DNA of 64,000 nucleotides, taken from the NCBI RefSeq assembly GCF_900105905.1, contig NZ_FNSV01000005.1:3658001-3722000 (forward strand), read 5' to 3'. This DNA is from Rhodococcus koreensis (lineage in GTDB: Bacteria > Actinomycetota > Actinomycetes > Mycobacteriales > Mycobacteriaceae). The position numbers and the translations under genes were made by a program. The notes beneath the pieces are model-generated. The model searched no databases, had not been told where the DNA came from, and saw nothing but the letters and a program-made list of their open reading frames with translations. Positions 18,801-24,128 of this stretch are shown piece by piece; the first letter of the stretch is position 1, and each line of letters opens with the position of its first letter.

Positions 18801-20634
18801 CGGGCGGTTCGGTCGGCTGCCCGGCGTGCGCCCACGCCGCGAGGTCGACGGGCACGGCCCGCTCCCCCGCGTCGGTGACCCCGCCGGGGCCGGTGAGAAC
18901 GAGGGCGGCCCCGGCGTCGGCGAGCACCGACGTCCGGCGGTCCTCCGGCCACGACGGGTCCAGGGGCACGAACGCCCCACCCGAGCACATGACGGCGAGC
19001 AGTCCGATCACCATTTCCGCGGAGCGCGGAAGGCCTATCGCCACAACGGTTTCCGACCCGGCACCGCGGTCCAGGAGGTGGTGGGACAGCTGCGCCACCC
19101 GCTCCCCGAGCTCCCGGTAGGTGAACCGGACGTCGCCGGCGATCAGGGCCTCGGCATCCGGCGTCCGCGCCACCTGGGCGTGGAACAGTTCGGGGACCGT
19201 CACCGATTCCTGCGGGGACGCCGTGTCGTTGAACTCCACCAGCAACTGCCGGCGCTCGGCCACGGTCATCGGATCGAGCGACGCGATGGGCTGCGCCGGG
19301 TCGGCGACGATCTGCCCGACGAAGTGCTCGAGCCGACGGCGGTGCTCCTCGAGTTCGGCCCCGAGACCGGCCGGGGCCCGGAGGTCGATCTGGATGGGCT
19401 CCGAATCCTGCCCACCGCGGATCGAGAAGTCGAGGTCGCGGACCGGTCCGGTCGCCGAACCGCGCACCCACGCCGGGAATCCGCCGAACGTCAGCGAATG
19501 CTCGAACATCATGGAATTGATTCCGGGACCGAAGATCTGGCGGTCCGGGTCGATCGACCGCAGTTCGCGGGCGAGGTCCTCACCGCGGTAACGCCCGTGC
19601 CGCAGCACCGAGATCAGCGTCGTGTCGATGCGGGTGGCGAGCTCACCCACCGTCATCTCGGGATCCACCTGCACCCGGAGCGGCAGGATCGTCGAGCACA
19701 TCCCCGGGATGCGGCGCAGTTCGCGCCCGACCCGCGCCGTCATCGGCAGCGACAACGTGAGGTCGCGGCGGCCGGTGAGCCGGTGGATGTATGCCACGAC
19801 CGCGGCGAGCGGCAGCCGGGTGCGCCGGATCCCGGCATCGGAGGCGAAGGCGTAGAGCGCGTCGGCGTCGTCCCCGTCGATCTCGACGAGGGCGGAGATC
19901 GGCGTCCCGGAGTGGTCGACGACCTGCGGGAGCAGGCGGGGCGGTTCCGGCGCGTCGACGACCTGCCGGATCCAGAAGTCGCGGTCGGATTCGAAACGCT
20001 CCGAGGCGCGGTAGTCGCGATCGGACGCCACGAGGGAGTCGAGCGGCCACGGCGCCGTGGACGTCTCGAGTTCCGGATGGTCGTATCGATGGACGACGTC
20101 CGCCACGAGCAGGGTGATGCCGTACCCGTCGATGAGGCTGTGGTGGTAGCGCTGGTACCAGATGACCGACTCGTCTCCGGTGCGCAGCAGGGCGTGCCGG
20201 AACAGCGGTTCGTCGCCCTCGATGTCGACGACCGTCTCCATGTCGCGGTCCATCCACGCGCGCGCACTCGCTTCGGGATCCTCTTCGCGGCGCAGGTCGA
20301 CGACGCTCAGGGTCCACTCGCCGGGCGCTGTCGGCACCTGGAGCAATTCGTTGCCTTCACCGCGCTCGAAGCGCACGTGCAGGGCGTCGGCCCGTGCGAC
20401 GGTCTTCCGGATCGCCGCGACCGTCCGGTCCAGATCGATCGGGCCCGCGACCTCCACGACGAGCGAGAGGTTGTAGACCGGGCTGCCCGGGTTCAGCTGC
20501 TGCCCGACCCACACCTCGGACTGCGCGGCCGTCACCGGCAACACGACAGGCGTCGAACTGGCGCCGATCGAGGAAGAAGCGCTCTCAGCCGAAAGGTGCT
20601 GAAGGCGAGCAGCCGCCGAGTGGTCCGGAGACAT
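3871..20634 (-). CDS. Tetramodular siderophore NRPS, C-A-T-E-C-A-T-E-C-A-T-C-A-T-C
   Basis: A 5587-residue peptide synthetase. Landmarks by residue: C1 HHSLIDG; A1 ~480-970 (FDISVNE ~672); T1 LGGDS ~1015; E1 HHLVVDG ~1208; C2 HHIVADG ~1682; A2 FDVSVLE ~2180; T2 LGGDS ~2524; E2 HHLVIDG ~2713; C3 QFLLWDG ~3193 (catalytic His pair lost); A3 FDMSWEE ~3706; T3 LGGHS ~4050; C4 HHIATDE ~4243; A4 FDVAVFE ~4773; T4 LGGNS ~5112; terminal C5 HYIAVDE ~5296. Codes aligned by eye to GrsA: A1 DINYWGGIGK and A3 DMENLGLINK (hydroxyornithine types), A2 D-V-L-H-S-S-L-V-D-K (close to serine), A4 D-V-F-I-L-G-A-V-N-K (unassigned). LGGDS carriers precede the epimerases, as expected. There is no TE. ATG 20634 is chosen over TTG 20670; an IdeR box lies ~60 bases upstream. 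A 40-bp palindrome is embedded in A3. Confidence 0.95.
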   Translation of the reverse strand: MSPDHSAAARLQHLSAESASSSIGASSTPVVLPVTAAQSEVWVGQQLNPGSPVYNLSLVVEVAGPIDLDRTVAAIRKTVARADALHVRFERGEGNELLQVPTAPGEWTLSVVDLRREEDPEASARAWMDRDMETVVDIEGDEPLFRHALLRTGDESVIWYQRYHHSLIDGYGITLLVADVVHRYDHPELETSTAPWPLDSLVASDRDYRASERFESDRDFWIRQVVDAPEPPRLLPQVVDHSGTPISALVEIDGDDADALYAFASDAGIRRTRLPLAAVVAYIHRLTGRRDLTLSLPMTARVGRELRRIPGMCSTILPLRVQVDPEMTVGELATRIDTTLISVLRHGRYRGEDLARELRSIDPDRQIFGPGINSMMFEHSLTFGGFPAWVRGSATGPVRDLDFSIRGGQDSEPIQIDLRAPAGLGAELEEHRRRLEHFVGQIVADPAQPIASLDPMTVAERRQLLVEFNDTASPQESVTVPELFHAQVARTPDAEALIAGDVRFTYRELGERVAQLSHHLLDRGAGSETVVAIGLPRSAEMVIGLLAVMCSGGAFVPLDPSWPEDRRTSVLADAGAALVLTGPGGVTDAGERAVPVDLAAWAHAGQPTEPPAVTVQGARLAYVIFTSGSTGRPKGAMIRHEAVCARLLWQRDEILGFGPSDASLFKAPLSFDISVNEILLPLVAGARLVVAEPGGERDPQYLLDLIARESVTFVYLVSSMLDVLLDLSRGTDRMSALKHVWCGGEVLTPRLFERFRAQLAITMYHGYGPAEATIGVSHVIYREDAARIATSIGRPNPNTQLYVLDEHLNPVPLGTGGELYAGGFLLGRGYVDAPELTASRFVANPFADDGSRLYRTGDLARWAPDGTLDFLGRADNQVKIRGMRLELEDVEAGIVSHPAVRHSAVVVRETPTGTKYLAAYVVAKQDSVPDVAELRVWASSKLPEYMVPSAFVVLDRFPLTPNGKLDRRALPEPDLGAAGENVAPRTAAEETLCALMAGVLGVESVGVTDDFFALGGDSIVAIQLVNHARREGLSISPREIFQLRTAEALARAQDGRTVAAADSDDVAVGDVRSTPILARTAERGGEIAAFHQSVLVQTPAALDEPAARAALAAVLERHDALRATLVRGNGSGLRRGGDHWTLSVPEYSPAAVDGILRVVEFDGSAEQLDSETRAAVARLDPDTGTMMQAVLFSTVEGSGRLLLIGHHLVVDGVSWRIILEDLARAGTAAAAGGVPELPPAGTSLRRWSELLDEHAKSGAFDHELPFWADVAATPDPLLGSRALDPAVDLAGDAETLTVTLPAEFTGPLLSTVPAAFHGHVNDALLTGAAVALRRWRGGEPGPVLLDVEGHGREEDLVRRSDGPALDLSRTVGWFTTVYPMVLDPGAAADEAGIADALKAVKDQLRRIPGAGFGYGALRYLGAAKPELAHTPAPQVLFNYLGRVTSGTGADWLPQAMGGADDRRMPIGHALAFDVIAEDGAGGPVLRTTLTWAPGVLTRDAVRALADEWTAVLRVLAGVGDLGGHTPSDFPLVSLTQPDVDALAGAADVLPLTPLQEGIYFQSAFEDTGTDPYVVQQVIELTGPVDAAALHRGLQAVVDRHAALRVGVRAVSDGRVVQVVADDVRVPMEVLDLTGVADPAQRVDEVLAADRARGFDFARGPLLRYTLAQTERDRFLLLQSIHHIVADGWSVPVMLRELMALYSVEGTPQALPTPTPYRNYLEWLGVRDRQASLAVWREALADAPEPVELPAPTRTGESGIRSVRVALPSEDTAALTAVGRTRGLTLSTLVHGTWGLVLGRLTGNEDMLFGSTVSGRGGDLPGIETMVGLFINTVPTRLRYRPTDTVAAALARWQHEQSTLLDHQYLGLAELRREAGLQNLFETLVVFENYPLGDGAVADPSGAVQLTGIRFDEHPPYAMTLIVMPGDALTLELKYDAARIDAATATRFAESTIAYLTELTRDADQTVSAVPLASRQPIEAALRDVEVEFPDTTVTALLEEQAARTPDAVAVAIDDDHLTYAELHARANRLARLLAERGVAPESKVAVALPRSLDLMVALLAVGKAGGAYVPLDTGYPADRLAYMLADAEPVCVLTDGTVTFAGSGVPEVRVSDADRYSPEPLTGVPLAPQHPAYVIYTSGSTGRPKGVVVPHTGIVNRLLWVQQFRPITPSDNVFQKTPSSFDVSVLEFFGPLLAGATLVLARPDGHKDPAYLADVILRQSITRVHFVPSMLEVFLAEPAAARCTGLRIISCSGEALPVASARRVAELLPGVELDNLYGPTEASVDVSYAASVQGIDAAAPSVPIGLPTSNTGLYVLDRYLQPVPAGAAGELYLSGPQLARGYLGRPGLSAERFVADPFSRNGSRMYRTGDVARVDADGAVEYLGRIDDQVKLRGFRIELGEIEAQMAACPGVRQAAAVVRSDAPGRQQLVGYVVGDADLNDVRARLASALPEFMVPVAFVNVTEFPLGPSGKLNRKALPAPDFAAQASSEPVVESGTAGVLAAHYAEVLGLGAVGVDDDFFALGGDSILAIRLVNLARREGITVTPRQIFEQRTPAALARLVAATAVAPAPRVEESGIGVLPPLPVVHRLSEWSGGKNRFNQAVLLHTPAGTDATVLTAALHSVIAHHDGLRQTLTRHAPGVWSLEIAATADLTLRRVDVTGLDADALREMVAAESDAATDRLNPDDGTVLSAVWFDAGPQELGRLLLVAHHLVIDGVSWRTLIEDLAMAWVAADSGENAALDPVPTSLRGFARVVTEQAQEPARLAELDHWLRVTEPGADLVPGTDGHAVVSSGARRTVRLDRTLTTAVLTTVPAVVGADVTDVLLAALRLSADRWLAERGRANDLLVDLERHGREELAEGVDLSRTVGWLTNVTPVRLRSRAGALDTLKDVKEQLRGAPEGGIGYGMLRYVNARTAGLLAARSESQVLFNYLGRMPHAAPGQPWTPAVESDSLATDPDADLGGPYRLVINALCEESAEGTELQAVFAWSDADLSEADTVALSDGWVAALRELADAAAAHDGPAMLTPSDLPLVTLTQDEIDRIVQASPSGVDTVLPLSPLQEGLYFQAGFDSGTDIYTAQFSLDFEHRLDADQLAAALRTLQRRNPTLRAGFVSAGLPAPVQFFGTGLDVPVAEFDLRELDETERDSYAAQLTAQDRLTPFDLTAPPLWRAMVLRLGDSHDRLVINRQFLLWDGWSNGLVVSQLLALYESGGDDTGFAAPEGSFEDYLQWLATRDADAAQSAWTDALGGLDEPTLLAATVTGEPQPPQRRDAVLSEDLSERLRAGARGAGVTFNAVLNAALAVVLGIETGRRDLVFGTTVAGRPPEVPGIDAVTGMFLNTVPVRTTLRADETVADLLRRIQSERLALTPYDYLGLASIQRVSEHRQLFDVLYVLQNFVDEKQVSALNAAHDISGGDSIDHTHYPVTVVVTPGASVKVKFEFHPEKIPASRVERMLSRYVTVLEEWSTDLSGMVGGIAGAATPVPIQPKALPDATIADLFADAALVRPDETALVFGDRAVSYAELDADVNRMARLLLGRGAGPERIVALALPRTVEMVVALFAVLRTGSAYLPLELDHPAERLVAMLDDARPTVLVTTSDVAGTLAAATVDTLAVDTLDLGAVASAPLSEAELGGFAPGTPGRLDHPAYVIYTSGSTGKPKGVVTPYRGLTNMQFNHREAIFEPVVAAAGGRRLRIAHTVSFAFDMSWEELLWLVEGHEVHICDENLRRDAEALVAYCDTHEIDVVNVTPTYAQHLIEEGLLDDGRGRHRPPLVLLGGEAVSDSVWNRLRDTDGTCGYNLYGPTEYTINTLGAGTADSATPTVGTPIWNTSAYVLDAWLRPVPDGVPGELYISGVGLARGYLDRFALTAERFVADPFRQSVRMYRTGDLVRRRDDGNLDFLGRTDDQVKIRGHRVELGEIASALEALDGVRQAAVVVDSGPGGFKRLVGYAVPVSTYQPPDVNKYSQALRATLPDYMVPAAVIEVDRLPMTVNGKLDVKALPSADDVLGRSGGARTEPRTDTERVLSELFGEILGVPAPGVDDDFFDLGGHSLLATRLISRARAALDTDLTMRDLFEAPTVAELATRIGDDTASTRPVLAARPRPEHLPLSAAQQRLWLLQQMEGASVRDGAGAAVAYNFPIVLRLRDALDPEVFEQALTDVVSRHESLRTVFGEHDGEPVQVILDDVRPDVAVVDGTGADLVRLVTETVGRPFDLATEIPVRASLIRVGDEQVLAIVLHHIATDEWSDRPFLRDLMTAYAARAQGSAPGWTPLAVQYADYTLWQRDVLGDPQEKSSLVSRQLDYWAKTLDGAPEELVLPADRTRPARPSFAGGAIEATLDAATTRALRSLARTSGTSMFMVLHAASAALLHRLGAGDDLPIGAPVAGRSELGLDDLIGFFVNTVVLRTDVSGNPTFDQLLARVRDTDLAAFSHSDVPFETVVEKVNPARTLARNPLFQVMVGYHSRTSDSAQAAGSALTPVVFEERTAKFDLVFNFTEYLDDDRVELRLEYGSDLFDKATAEKIARRQVEVLGAVASDSGRAVGDLDVFLGDERELVVHGFNDTAQPVAEETFYEAFARHVAATPDAVAVVDAAGEVTYAELSARADRIAALLHRRGVSAEDVVGLAVPRSSQMVAVVLGVLKLGAAYLPLDLNHPSDRISYMLADSAARVLATTVGESPRIAEADGLVRVLLDDESVVTELEAGFDGPVPQPPRGLNHAAYVIYTSGSTGKPKGAILTHDGISSLVATAEQRMKLVPGSVVMQFASIGFDVAVFELSMALCTGSRVVIVPDESRVAGPELTDFMAAHSVTHAIIPPSLLAALPSGCDVPEGCTVLVGTETVPPELIGRWAERLNLLAAYGLTEATVNNTLWQAEPGWNSAVPIGIPDPNEQAYVLDDRLQPVPPGVAGELYIAGRGLARGYLGRPDLTSVRFVPSPFGDAGTRMYRTGDRARWRADGNIDFLGRVDDQVKIRGFRIELGEIIAALGSHPAVKQSAVVADRSGDIVRLVGYVTPADGHGAGQIDPQAVREHAAARLPDYMVPTLVVVLDGELPLTPNGKLDRKALPLPDWSALTGDGTPQTPEQKEIAAAFAEILHLPSVGIHDNFFDLGGNSMASMRLVGRIRGRFAVDIGIRDVFDSSTVAELSAIVAAAASTGRPVLTASDPRPETLPLSGPQRRFWKQFRAAGADARASHALSLQLRDTVDPEILAQALDDVTTRHEPLRTVYVEVGDTVFAQEAVRPALELVDVEDGDVHRTVFELAQAPLDLTEHAPLRVHLVTGADGTQALLLAMHYIAVDEWSVVPLLGDLMGAYAARSHGGEPEWDPLPVGYADYVVWSQALAGDPGDPDSRRSRQLAYWRETLDGMPSRLELPAPGIRGPRTAEIVPVEIDAELHSAVAKFASDTGTSLFMVLQAALATVLTRHGAGTDIPLGSLVAGRTEETLDALVGCFFNIVLLRTDTSGDPDPVELLQRIRAGNLDALDNQDVAFADVVEALGDTPVLRPQVMIVHHEQARLGHLDALGGFMPVPVGVPDSDLTLSFYEPIGGGPVHAYFSFSSDVLDAEEVRGWASELSALVTAWVEGVR
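8733..8772. repeat. 40-bp palindromic repeat inside the NRPS coding sequence
   Basis: Arms GTGAGTACTT and AAGTACTCAC are perfect inverted repeats around a 20-base centre. The same 40-bp layout and nearly the same centre (inverted) occur at 30596-30635. On the coding (minus) strand it is translated in frame as VSTYQPPDVNKYSQ, in the A3 region just before L-P-D-Y-M-V-P, where other adenylation domains of this protein have unrelated acidic residues (for example VPDVAELRVW in A1). The reading frame is intact. Confidence 0.85.
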
Positions 20635-20690
20635 GGGTGATCCGATCGTCCGTCGAGAGCGCCCGTCCAACGACGGGCACCCGAGGAAGT

Positions 20691-20709
20691 TTAGGTTAGG
20701 CTACCCACC
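20691..20709 (+). promoter_or_regulatory. IdeR iron box upstream of the NRPS
   Basis: TTAGGTTAGGCTACCCACC matches 15 of 19 positions of the IdeR consensus, with a perfect left half and core. It lies ~57-75 bases upstream of the NRPS ATG. Iron-bound IdeR would repress the synthetase when iron is plentiful. The site is a palindrome; the strand given is that of the better half. Confidence 0.85.
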
Positions 20710-20941
20710 AGCAACAAGCCGGTTGCCAGCAAGTTCACAGGCGATGGTTATCACGGCGGCAATTTCGGTTCAATCTCCCCGGCCGCGTGTCCCCCGCACT
20801 GCCAACAGAATTCCCCGCGCCAAAGCGGTCACTACGTCGGGTTTTGCCCCATAAACATACCGTGCGTTCGTTCACTCGGGAGGCCCGGGCGATGCCGGTT
20901 TCCGGGGGCAGCCGTCCAGCAACCGCAGCCGCCCGGCAAAC

Positions 20942-22141
20942 CTATTCGTGCCAGACCGCGGTGTTCCCGCCCCGGCGCTTGGCGGCGTAGAGGGCGATAT
21001 CGGCGTGATGGAGCAACTCGTCGACCGTGCGGGCCGACGTACTGCGCGCCATCCCCACACTGATCGTCACGACGAGCAGTTCGTCCCCGACGTCGATCGG
21101 CGTCATGATCGAGGCGAGCATCCGGTCGACCACGTCGTCGGCGTCCAGTTCGTCGATGTCCGGAAGGATCGCGACGAACTCGTCGCCGCCGAGTCTGCCC
21201 ACCGCGGACGGCGTCCGCATCGCGTGCCGCAGATGCTCGGACACCGCCTGCAGGATGGAATCGCCGACGCGATGGCCCCGGGTGTCGTTGACTTCCTTGA
21301 ACCCGTCCACGTCGAGGAACAACGCGACCGCCGGACCCACGCCGGGCTCGAACAGGCGCTGCAGATGCTCCGTGATGGCGGCGCGATTGAGCAGCCCGGT
21401 GAGACTGTCGTGCGTGGCCTCGTGCAGAAGCAGCGCATGCGCCTCCTCCGCCTGCTTCTGGGCGGTGACTTCCGCGGTGACGTCCCGGAAATGCACGACC
21501 AGCGCGCCGGCGTCGGCCGCGGCGGTCACCTCGATCGTCGCCCCGGGCCGATACAACGAATCCACCCGGGTCTGCTGCTGAGTCCCGGTGGCGAGGACCT
21601 TGCGGCACAGTGCGTCGAAGTAGCTGCCCTGCGTTTCGGGGAGAACCTCGGTGACGACGCGGCCGAGCAACTCCTCCCGCGACCGTCGTACGTGCCGCAG
21701 GCAGACGGAGTTGACGTAGATGATCCGAAGGTCCTCGTCGAGCGCCATGAACCCCAGGCCCACCCGGTCGAGCAGAGACGCGAGCTGGGCGTCCCGGCCG
21801 GCGACGTGTCCGAGTTCGATGACGACCCCCGTCAACTCGACGGGATCGCCGGACGCATCGGTGGTGACGTCGATGCTGCGGGTGAGGATGTACCGGGTCG
21901 ACCGATCCGTCAGCACGATACGGAACACGCATTCCGCGCCGACCGAGCCGGCCGTGTCTTCGAACATCCGGCGCACCGTGCCGATGTCCTCGGAATGGAC
22001 GCGCTCCCGCCACAATTCGAGCGGCGGCAGGGAACCGTCGTCCCCGAAGATGGCGGCGGCCTTCTCGTCCCACCACAAGGTGCCGTTCATGACGTCGTAC
22101 CGGACGATGCCCACCCCGAGGCGCGGAATGCCCAACGCCAT
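20942..22141 (-). CDS. PAS-GGDEF diguanylate cyclase
   Basis: A 399-residue signalling protein with two N-terminal PAS-type regions (about 1-115, with a PAC-like segment ending in G-V-V-I-E-L; and 120-230, starting L-A-S-L-L-D-R-V-G-L-G-F-M-A-L-D). A C-terminal GGDEF domain follows (about 240-395). The catalytic signature R-L-G-G-D-E-F is intact, and the upstream metal-binding segment F-L-D-V-D-G-F-K-E-V-N-D is also intact, so cyclic-di-GMP synthesis is expected. No EAL domain and no membrane segment are seen, so it is probably a cytosolic sensor. It sits between the NRPS promoter and the alpha/beta hydrolase, without an iron box of its own; a link to siderophore control is speculation. Confidence 0.88.
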   Translation of the reverse strand: MALGIPRLGVGIVRYDVMNGTLWWDEKAAAIFGDDGSLPPLELWRERVHSEDIGTVRRMFEDTAGSVGAECVFRIVLTDRSTRYILTRSIDVTTDASGDPVELTGVVIELGHVAGRDAQLASLLDRVGLGFMALDEDLRIIYVNSVCLRHVRRSREELLGRVVTEVLPETQGSYFDALCRKVLATGTQQQTRVDSLYRPGATIEVTAAADAGALVVHFRDVTAEVTAQKQAEEAHALLLHEATHDSLTGLLNRAAITEHLQRLFEPGVGPAVALFLDVDGFKEVNDTRGHRVGDSILQAVSEHLRHAMRTPSAVGRLGGDEFVAILPDIDELDADDVVDRMLASIMTPIDVGDELLVVTISVGMARSTSARTVDELLHHADIALYAAKRRGGNTAVWHE

Positions 22142-22220
22142 CAGGTCCTCGCCGTCACCGTGATCGCCCCCCAGCCACTCGAAGATCCACCCTACTCACA
22201 ACGGTGGCGGCAGCCACCGG

Positions 22221-23024
22221 TCAGTTGGCGAGGAACTCGAGCAGTACCTTGTTCACCACTTCGGGCTGTTCGAGGTAGCCGTAGTGCCCCACGTCGGGGA
22301 TCTCGTAGTACCGGGCCGACGGGATCGCCTCGGCCACCTCACGCGAGAGGTACGGCGGAATCATCCTGTCGTCGGCGAAACCGACGGACAGGCACGGCGC
22401 GGTGATCGCCCGGTAGGCCTGCCTGCGGTCGAAGCTGCGGTCCATCTCCATCTGCGCGCGCACACCGTCCGACGTCCGGCCGCCGCTGAACTCGAACAGG
22501 TCGAGCCAGTCGCGGGCCGTGTGCGGGTCGACGAGCGACGCGGGCGACAGGTTCATCACGGCGGTCACCGCGGCCCGGTACTTGGCGGGGAGTTCGACCC
22601 CGCTGTCGTGGAGGGCGCGCTCGCCCTCGGTGAGGGTCTGCTGGAAGTAGTCCATGCGGGCGTGGCCGGCGAGGAAGGCCGCCTTGAGCACGAGATCGGG
22701 GCGGGACAGTGCCAGTTCCTGCGCGACACGGGCGCCCATCGAGGTGCCGACGACACGGGCCGGTCCGCCACCGAGGTGCTCGATCAGTCCCGCGGTGTCC
22801 GCGACGAGGTCGTCCATGGTGATCCCGTCGACGCTCTCACCGGACGGCGCGATGCCCCGGTTGTCGAACGTGCAGACGCGGTAGCCGGCGTCGACGAGCG
22901 CGGGGGTCTGATGCAGATCCCACACCCGCCCCGGGCTTCCGGTTCCCATGATGAGCACCACTAAATCGCCGGATCCCTTGACCTGGTAATTCAGGGGGAT
23001 CCCGTTGATCGTGGCGATCGTCAT
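22221..23024 (-). CDS. Alpha/beta hydrolase, siderophore-locus
   Basis: A 267-residue alpha/beta-hydrolase. The nucleophile elbow is V-G-T-S-M-G-A (Ser ~95). An oxyanion-side motif is seen in L-I-M-G-T-G-S-P-G, an acid in the region G-F-A-D-D-R-M, and the catalytic His in P-D-V-G-H-Y-G-Y near the C terminus. There is no signal peptide, so it is cytosolic. It is transcribed divergently from the formyltransferase across a short region holding an IdeR-like box, suggesting iron control and a role in the siderophore pathway: a stand-alone (type II) thioesterase for the TE-less NRPS, or an esterase acting on siderophore. Neither can be decided from sequence. Confidence 0.8.
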   Translation of the reverse strand: MTIATINGIPLNYQVKGSGDLVVLIMGTGSPGRVWDLHQTPALVDAGYRVCTFDNRGIAPSGESVDGITMDDLVADTAGLIEHLGGGPARVVGTSMGARVAQELALSRPDLVLKAAFLAGHARMDYFQQTLTEGERALHDSGVELPAKYRAAVTAVMNLSPASLVDPHTARDWLDLFEFSGGRTSDGVRAQMEMDRSFDRRQAYRAITAPCLSVGFADDRMIPPYLSREVAEAIPSARYYEIPDVGHYGYLEQPEVVNKVLLEFLAN

Positions 23025-23060
23025 CTTGCCTTCCTTCCCTGGGCGGTCTCACCGAACTAG

Positions 23061-23079
23061 ATTGGATAGCCTAAGCTGG
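23061..23079 (+). promoter_or_regulatory. IdeR-like iron box between hydrolase and formyltransferase
   Basis: ATTGGATAGCCTAAGCTGG matches 13 of 19 positions of the reverse-oriented IdeR consensus, with the central TAGCCTAA perfect. It lies between the divergent starts at 23024 and 23135 and could control both genes. Confidence 0.65.
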
Positions 23080-23134
23080 CTTCGTCGCCGCTCAAAAGCG
23101 GCGCTGACCGACAAGCTCGTCCAGGAGGACCGCG

Positions 23135-24070
23135 TTGAGAGTCGCCACACTCGGATATCAAACCTGGGGTCACCGTACCCTGCAGGCCCTGCTCCAGTCC
23201 GACCATGAGGTCGTCCTCGCGATCACCCACCCCAAGAGCGATCACGTCTACGAACAGATGTGGGCGGACTCCGTCGCCGACCTGGCCACCGAGCACGGGG
23301 TGCCCGTGCACATCGCCACCAAGCCGGACGAGAACTTCAAGGCCGCGCTGAAGCAGGCCGACCCGGACATCGTCGTCGCCAACAACTGGCGCACGTGGCT
23401 GCCGCGGGACGTCTTCGACTCTCCCCGCTACGGCACCCTCAACATTCACGATTCGCTCCTGCCCAAGTACACAGGATTCTCCCCGCTGATCTGGGCGCTC
23501 ATCAACGGCGAGGAAGAAGTCGGCCTCACCGCGCACCTGATGGACGAGGAACTCGACGCCGGCGACATCGTTTTGCAGAGGTCGACGCGGGTCGGGCCGA
23601 CGGACACCGTCACCGATCTGTTCCACCGCACCGTCGACATGATCGGCCCGATCACGCTCGACGCGCTCGCACTGATCGAGTCCGGTCGCACGGACTGGAC
23701 GCCGCAGGACCGCTCGCAGGCCACGTTCTTCCACAAGCGTGCCCCCGAGGACAGCCTCATCGACTGGACGTGGCCCGCCGACGCCATCGAACGCCTCGTC
23801 CGCGCGCAGTCCGACCCGTACCCGAACGCCTTCACCCATTTCAAGGGTCAGCGTGTCCGGGTTCTGAAGGCCGCCGTATCCGAGGGAAATTACGGTGGAA
23901 CGCCCGGGCGTGTCTTCATCCACGAAGGCGACGGAATGGTCATCGTCGCCGGACCCGACGCCCGCACCGGACAGAACAAGGGCCTGAAGATCCAGCGCGT
24001 CCGCCTCGACGACGGCACCGAACTCGCCGGGACCGACTTCTTCCCCCACGGCGGCGGCTACCTCAGCTGA
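23135..24070 (+). CDS. rft: N5-hydroxyornithine formyltransferase (Rft-like)
   Basis: A 311-residue relative of methionyl-tRNA formyltransferase. It would transfer a formyl group from N10-formyltetrahydrofolate to N5-hydroxyornithine, making the formyl-hydroxamate iron ligand. The catalytic triad of the family is visible as Asn103 and His105 in L-N-I-H-D-S-L-L-P and Asp144 in D-A-G-D-I. A C-terminal OB-like region follows (about 205-305). The start is TTG 23135, supported by an AGGAGG sequence 7 bases upstream. In this locus a tRNA substrate is unlikely: the gene is divergent from an iron-boxed hydrolase, and the monooxygenase and hydroxyornithine-coding NRPS are nearby. The R. jostii enzyme Rft is the closest characterised case known to me. 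Confidence 0.88.
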   Translation: MRVATLGYQTWGHRTLQALLQSDHEVVLAITHPKSDHVYEQMWADSVADLATEHGVPVHIATKPDENFKAALKQADPDIVVANNWRTWLPRDVFDSPRYGTLNIHDSLLPKYTGFSPLIWALINGEEEVGLTAHLMDEELDAGDIVLQRSTRVGPTDTVTDLFHRTVDMIGPITLDALALIESGRTDWTPQDRSQATFFHKRAPEDSLIDWTWPADAIERLVRAQSDPYPNAFTHFKGQRVRVLKAAVSEGNYGGTPGRVFIHEGDGMVIVAGPDARTGQNKGLKIQRVRLDDGTELAGTDFFPHGGGYLS

Positions 24071-24072
24071 CG

Positions 24073-24118
24073 CCCGTGCGCCTTTCTGGTAGTGGGTGCT
24101 ACCAGAAAGGCGCACGGG
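24073..24118. terminator. 20-bp-stem hairpin between convergent genes
   Basis: A perfect 20-bp stem (CCCGTGCGCC... paired with ...GGCGCACGGG) with a 6-base TGGGTG loop lies between the formyltransferase stop and the ABC exporter stop. The inner part, 24076-24115, is exactly 40 bp with GTGCGC...GCGCAC ends, the same length as the GTGAGT palindromes elsewhere in the window. It is probably a bidirectional terminator. Confidence 0.75.
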
Positions 24119-24128
24119 GCGGAACGCC

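Noticed and set aside
4750..20640. Very long plus-strand frames (4750-8736, 8758-15546, 16231-20640) opposite the NRPS
   Set aside because: They are antisense shadows caused by high GC third positions; their translations are Arg/Gly/Asp-rich without any domain, while the minus strand encodes continuous NRPS motifs.
20635..20670. TTG start at 20670 for the NRPS
   Set aside because: The ATG at 20634 lies downstream with the C1 domain intact, and twelve extra residues have no family match; possible but less likely.
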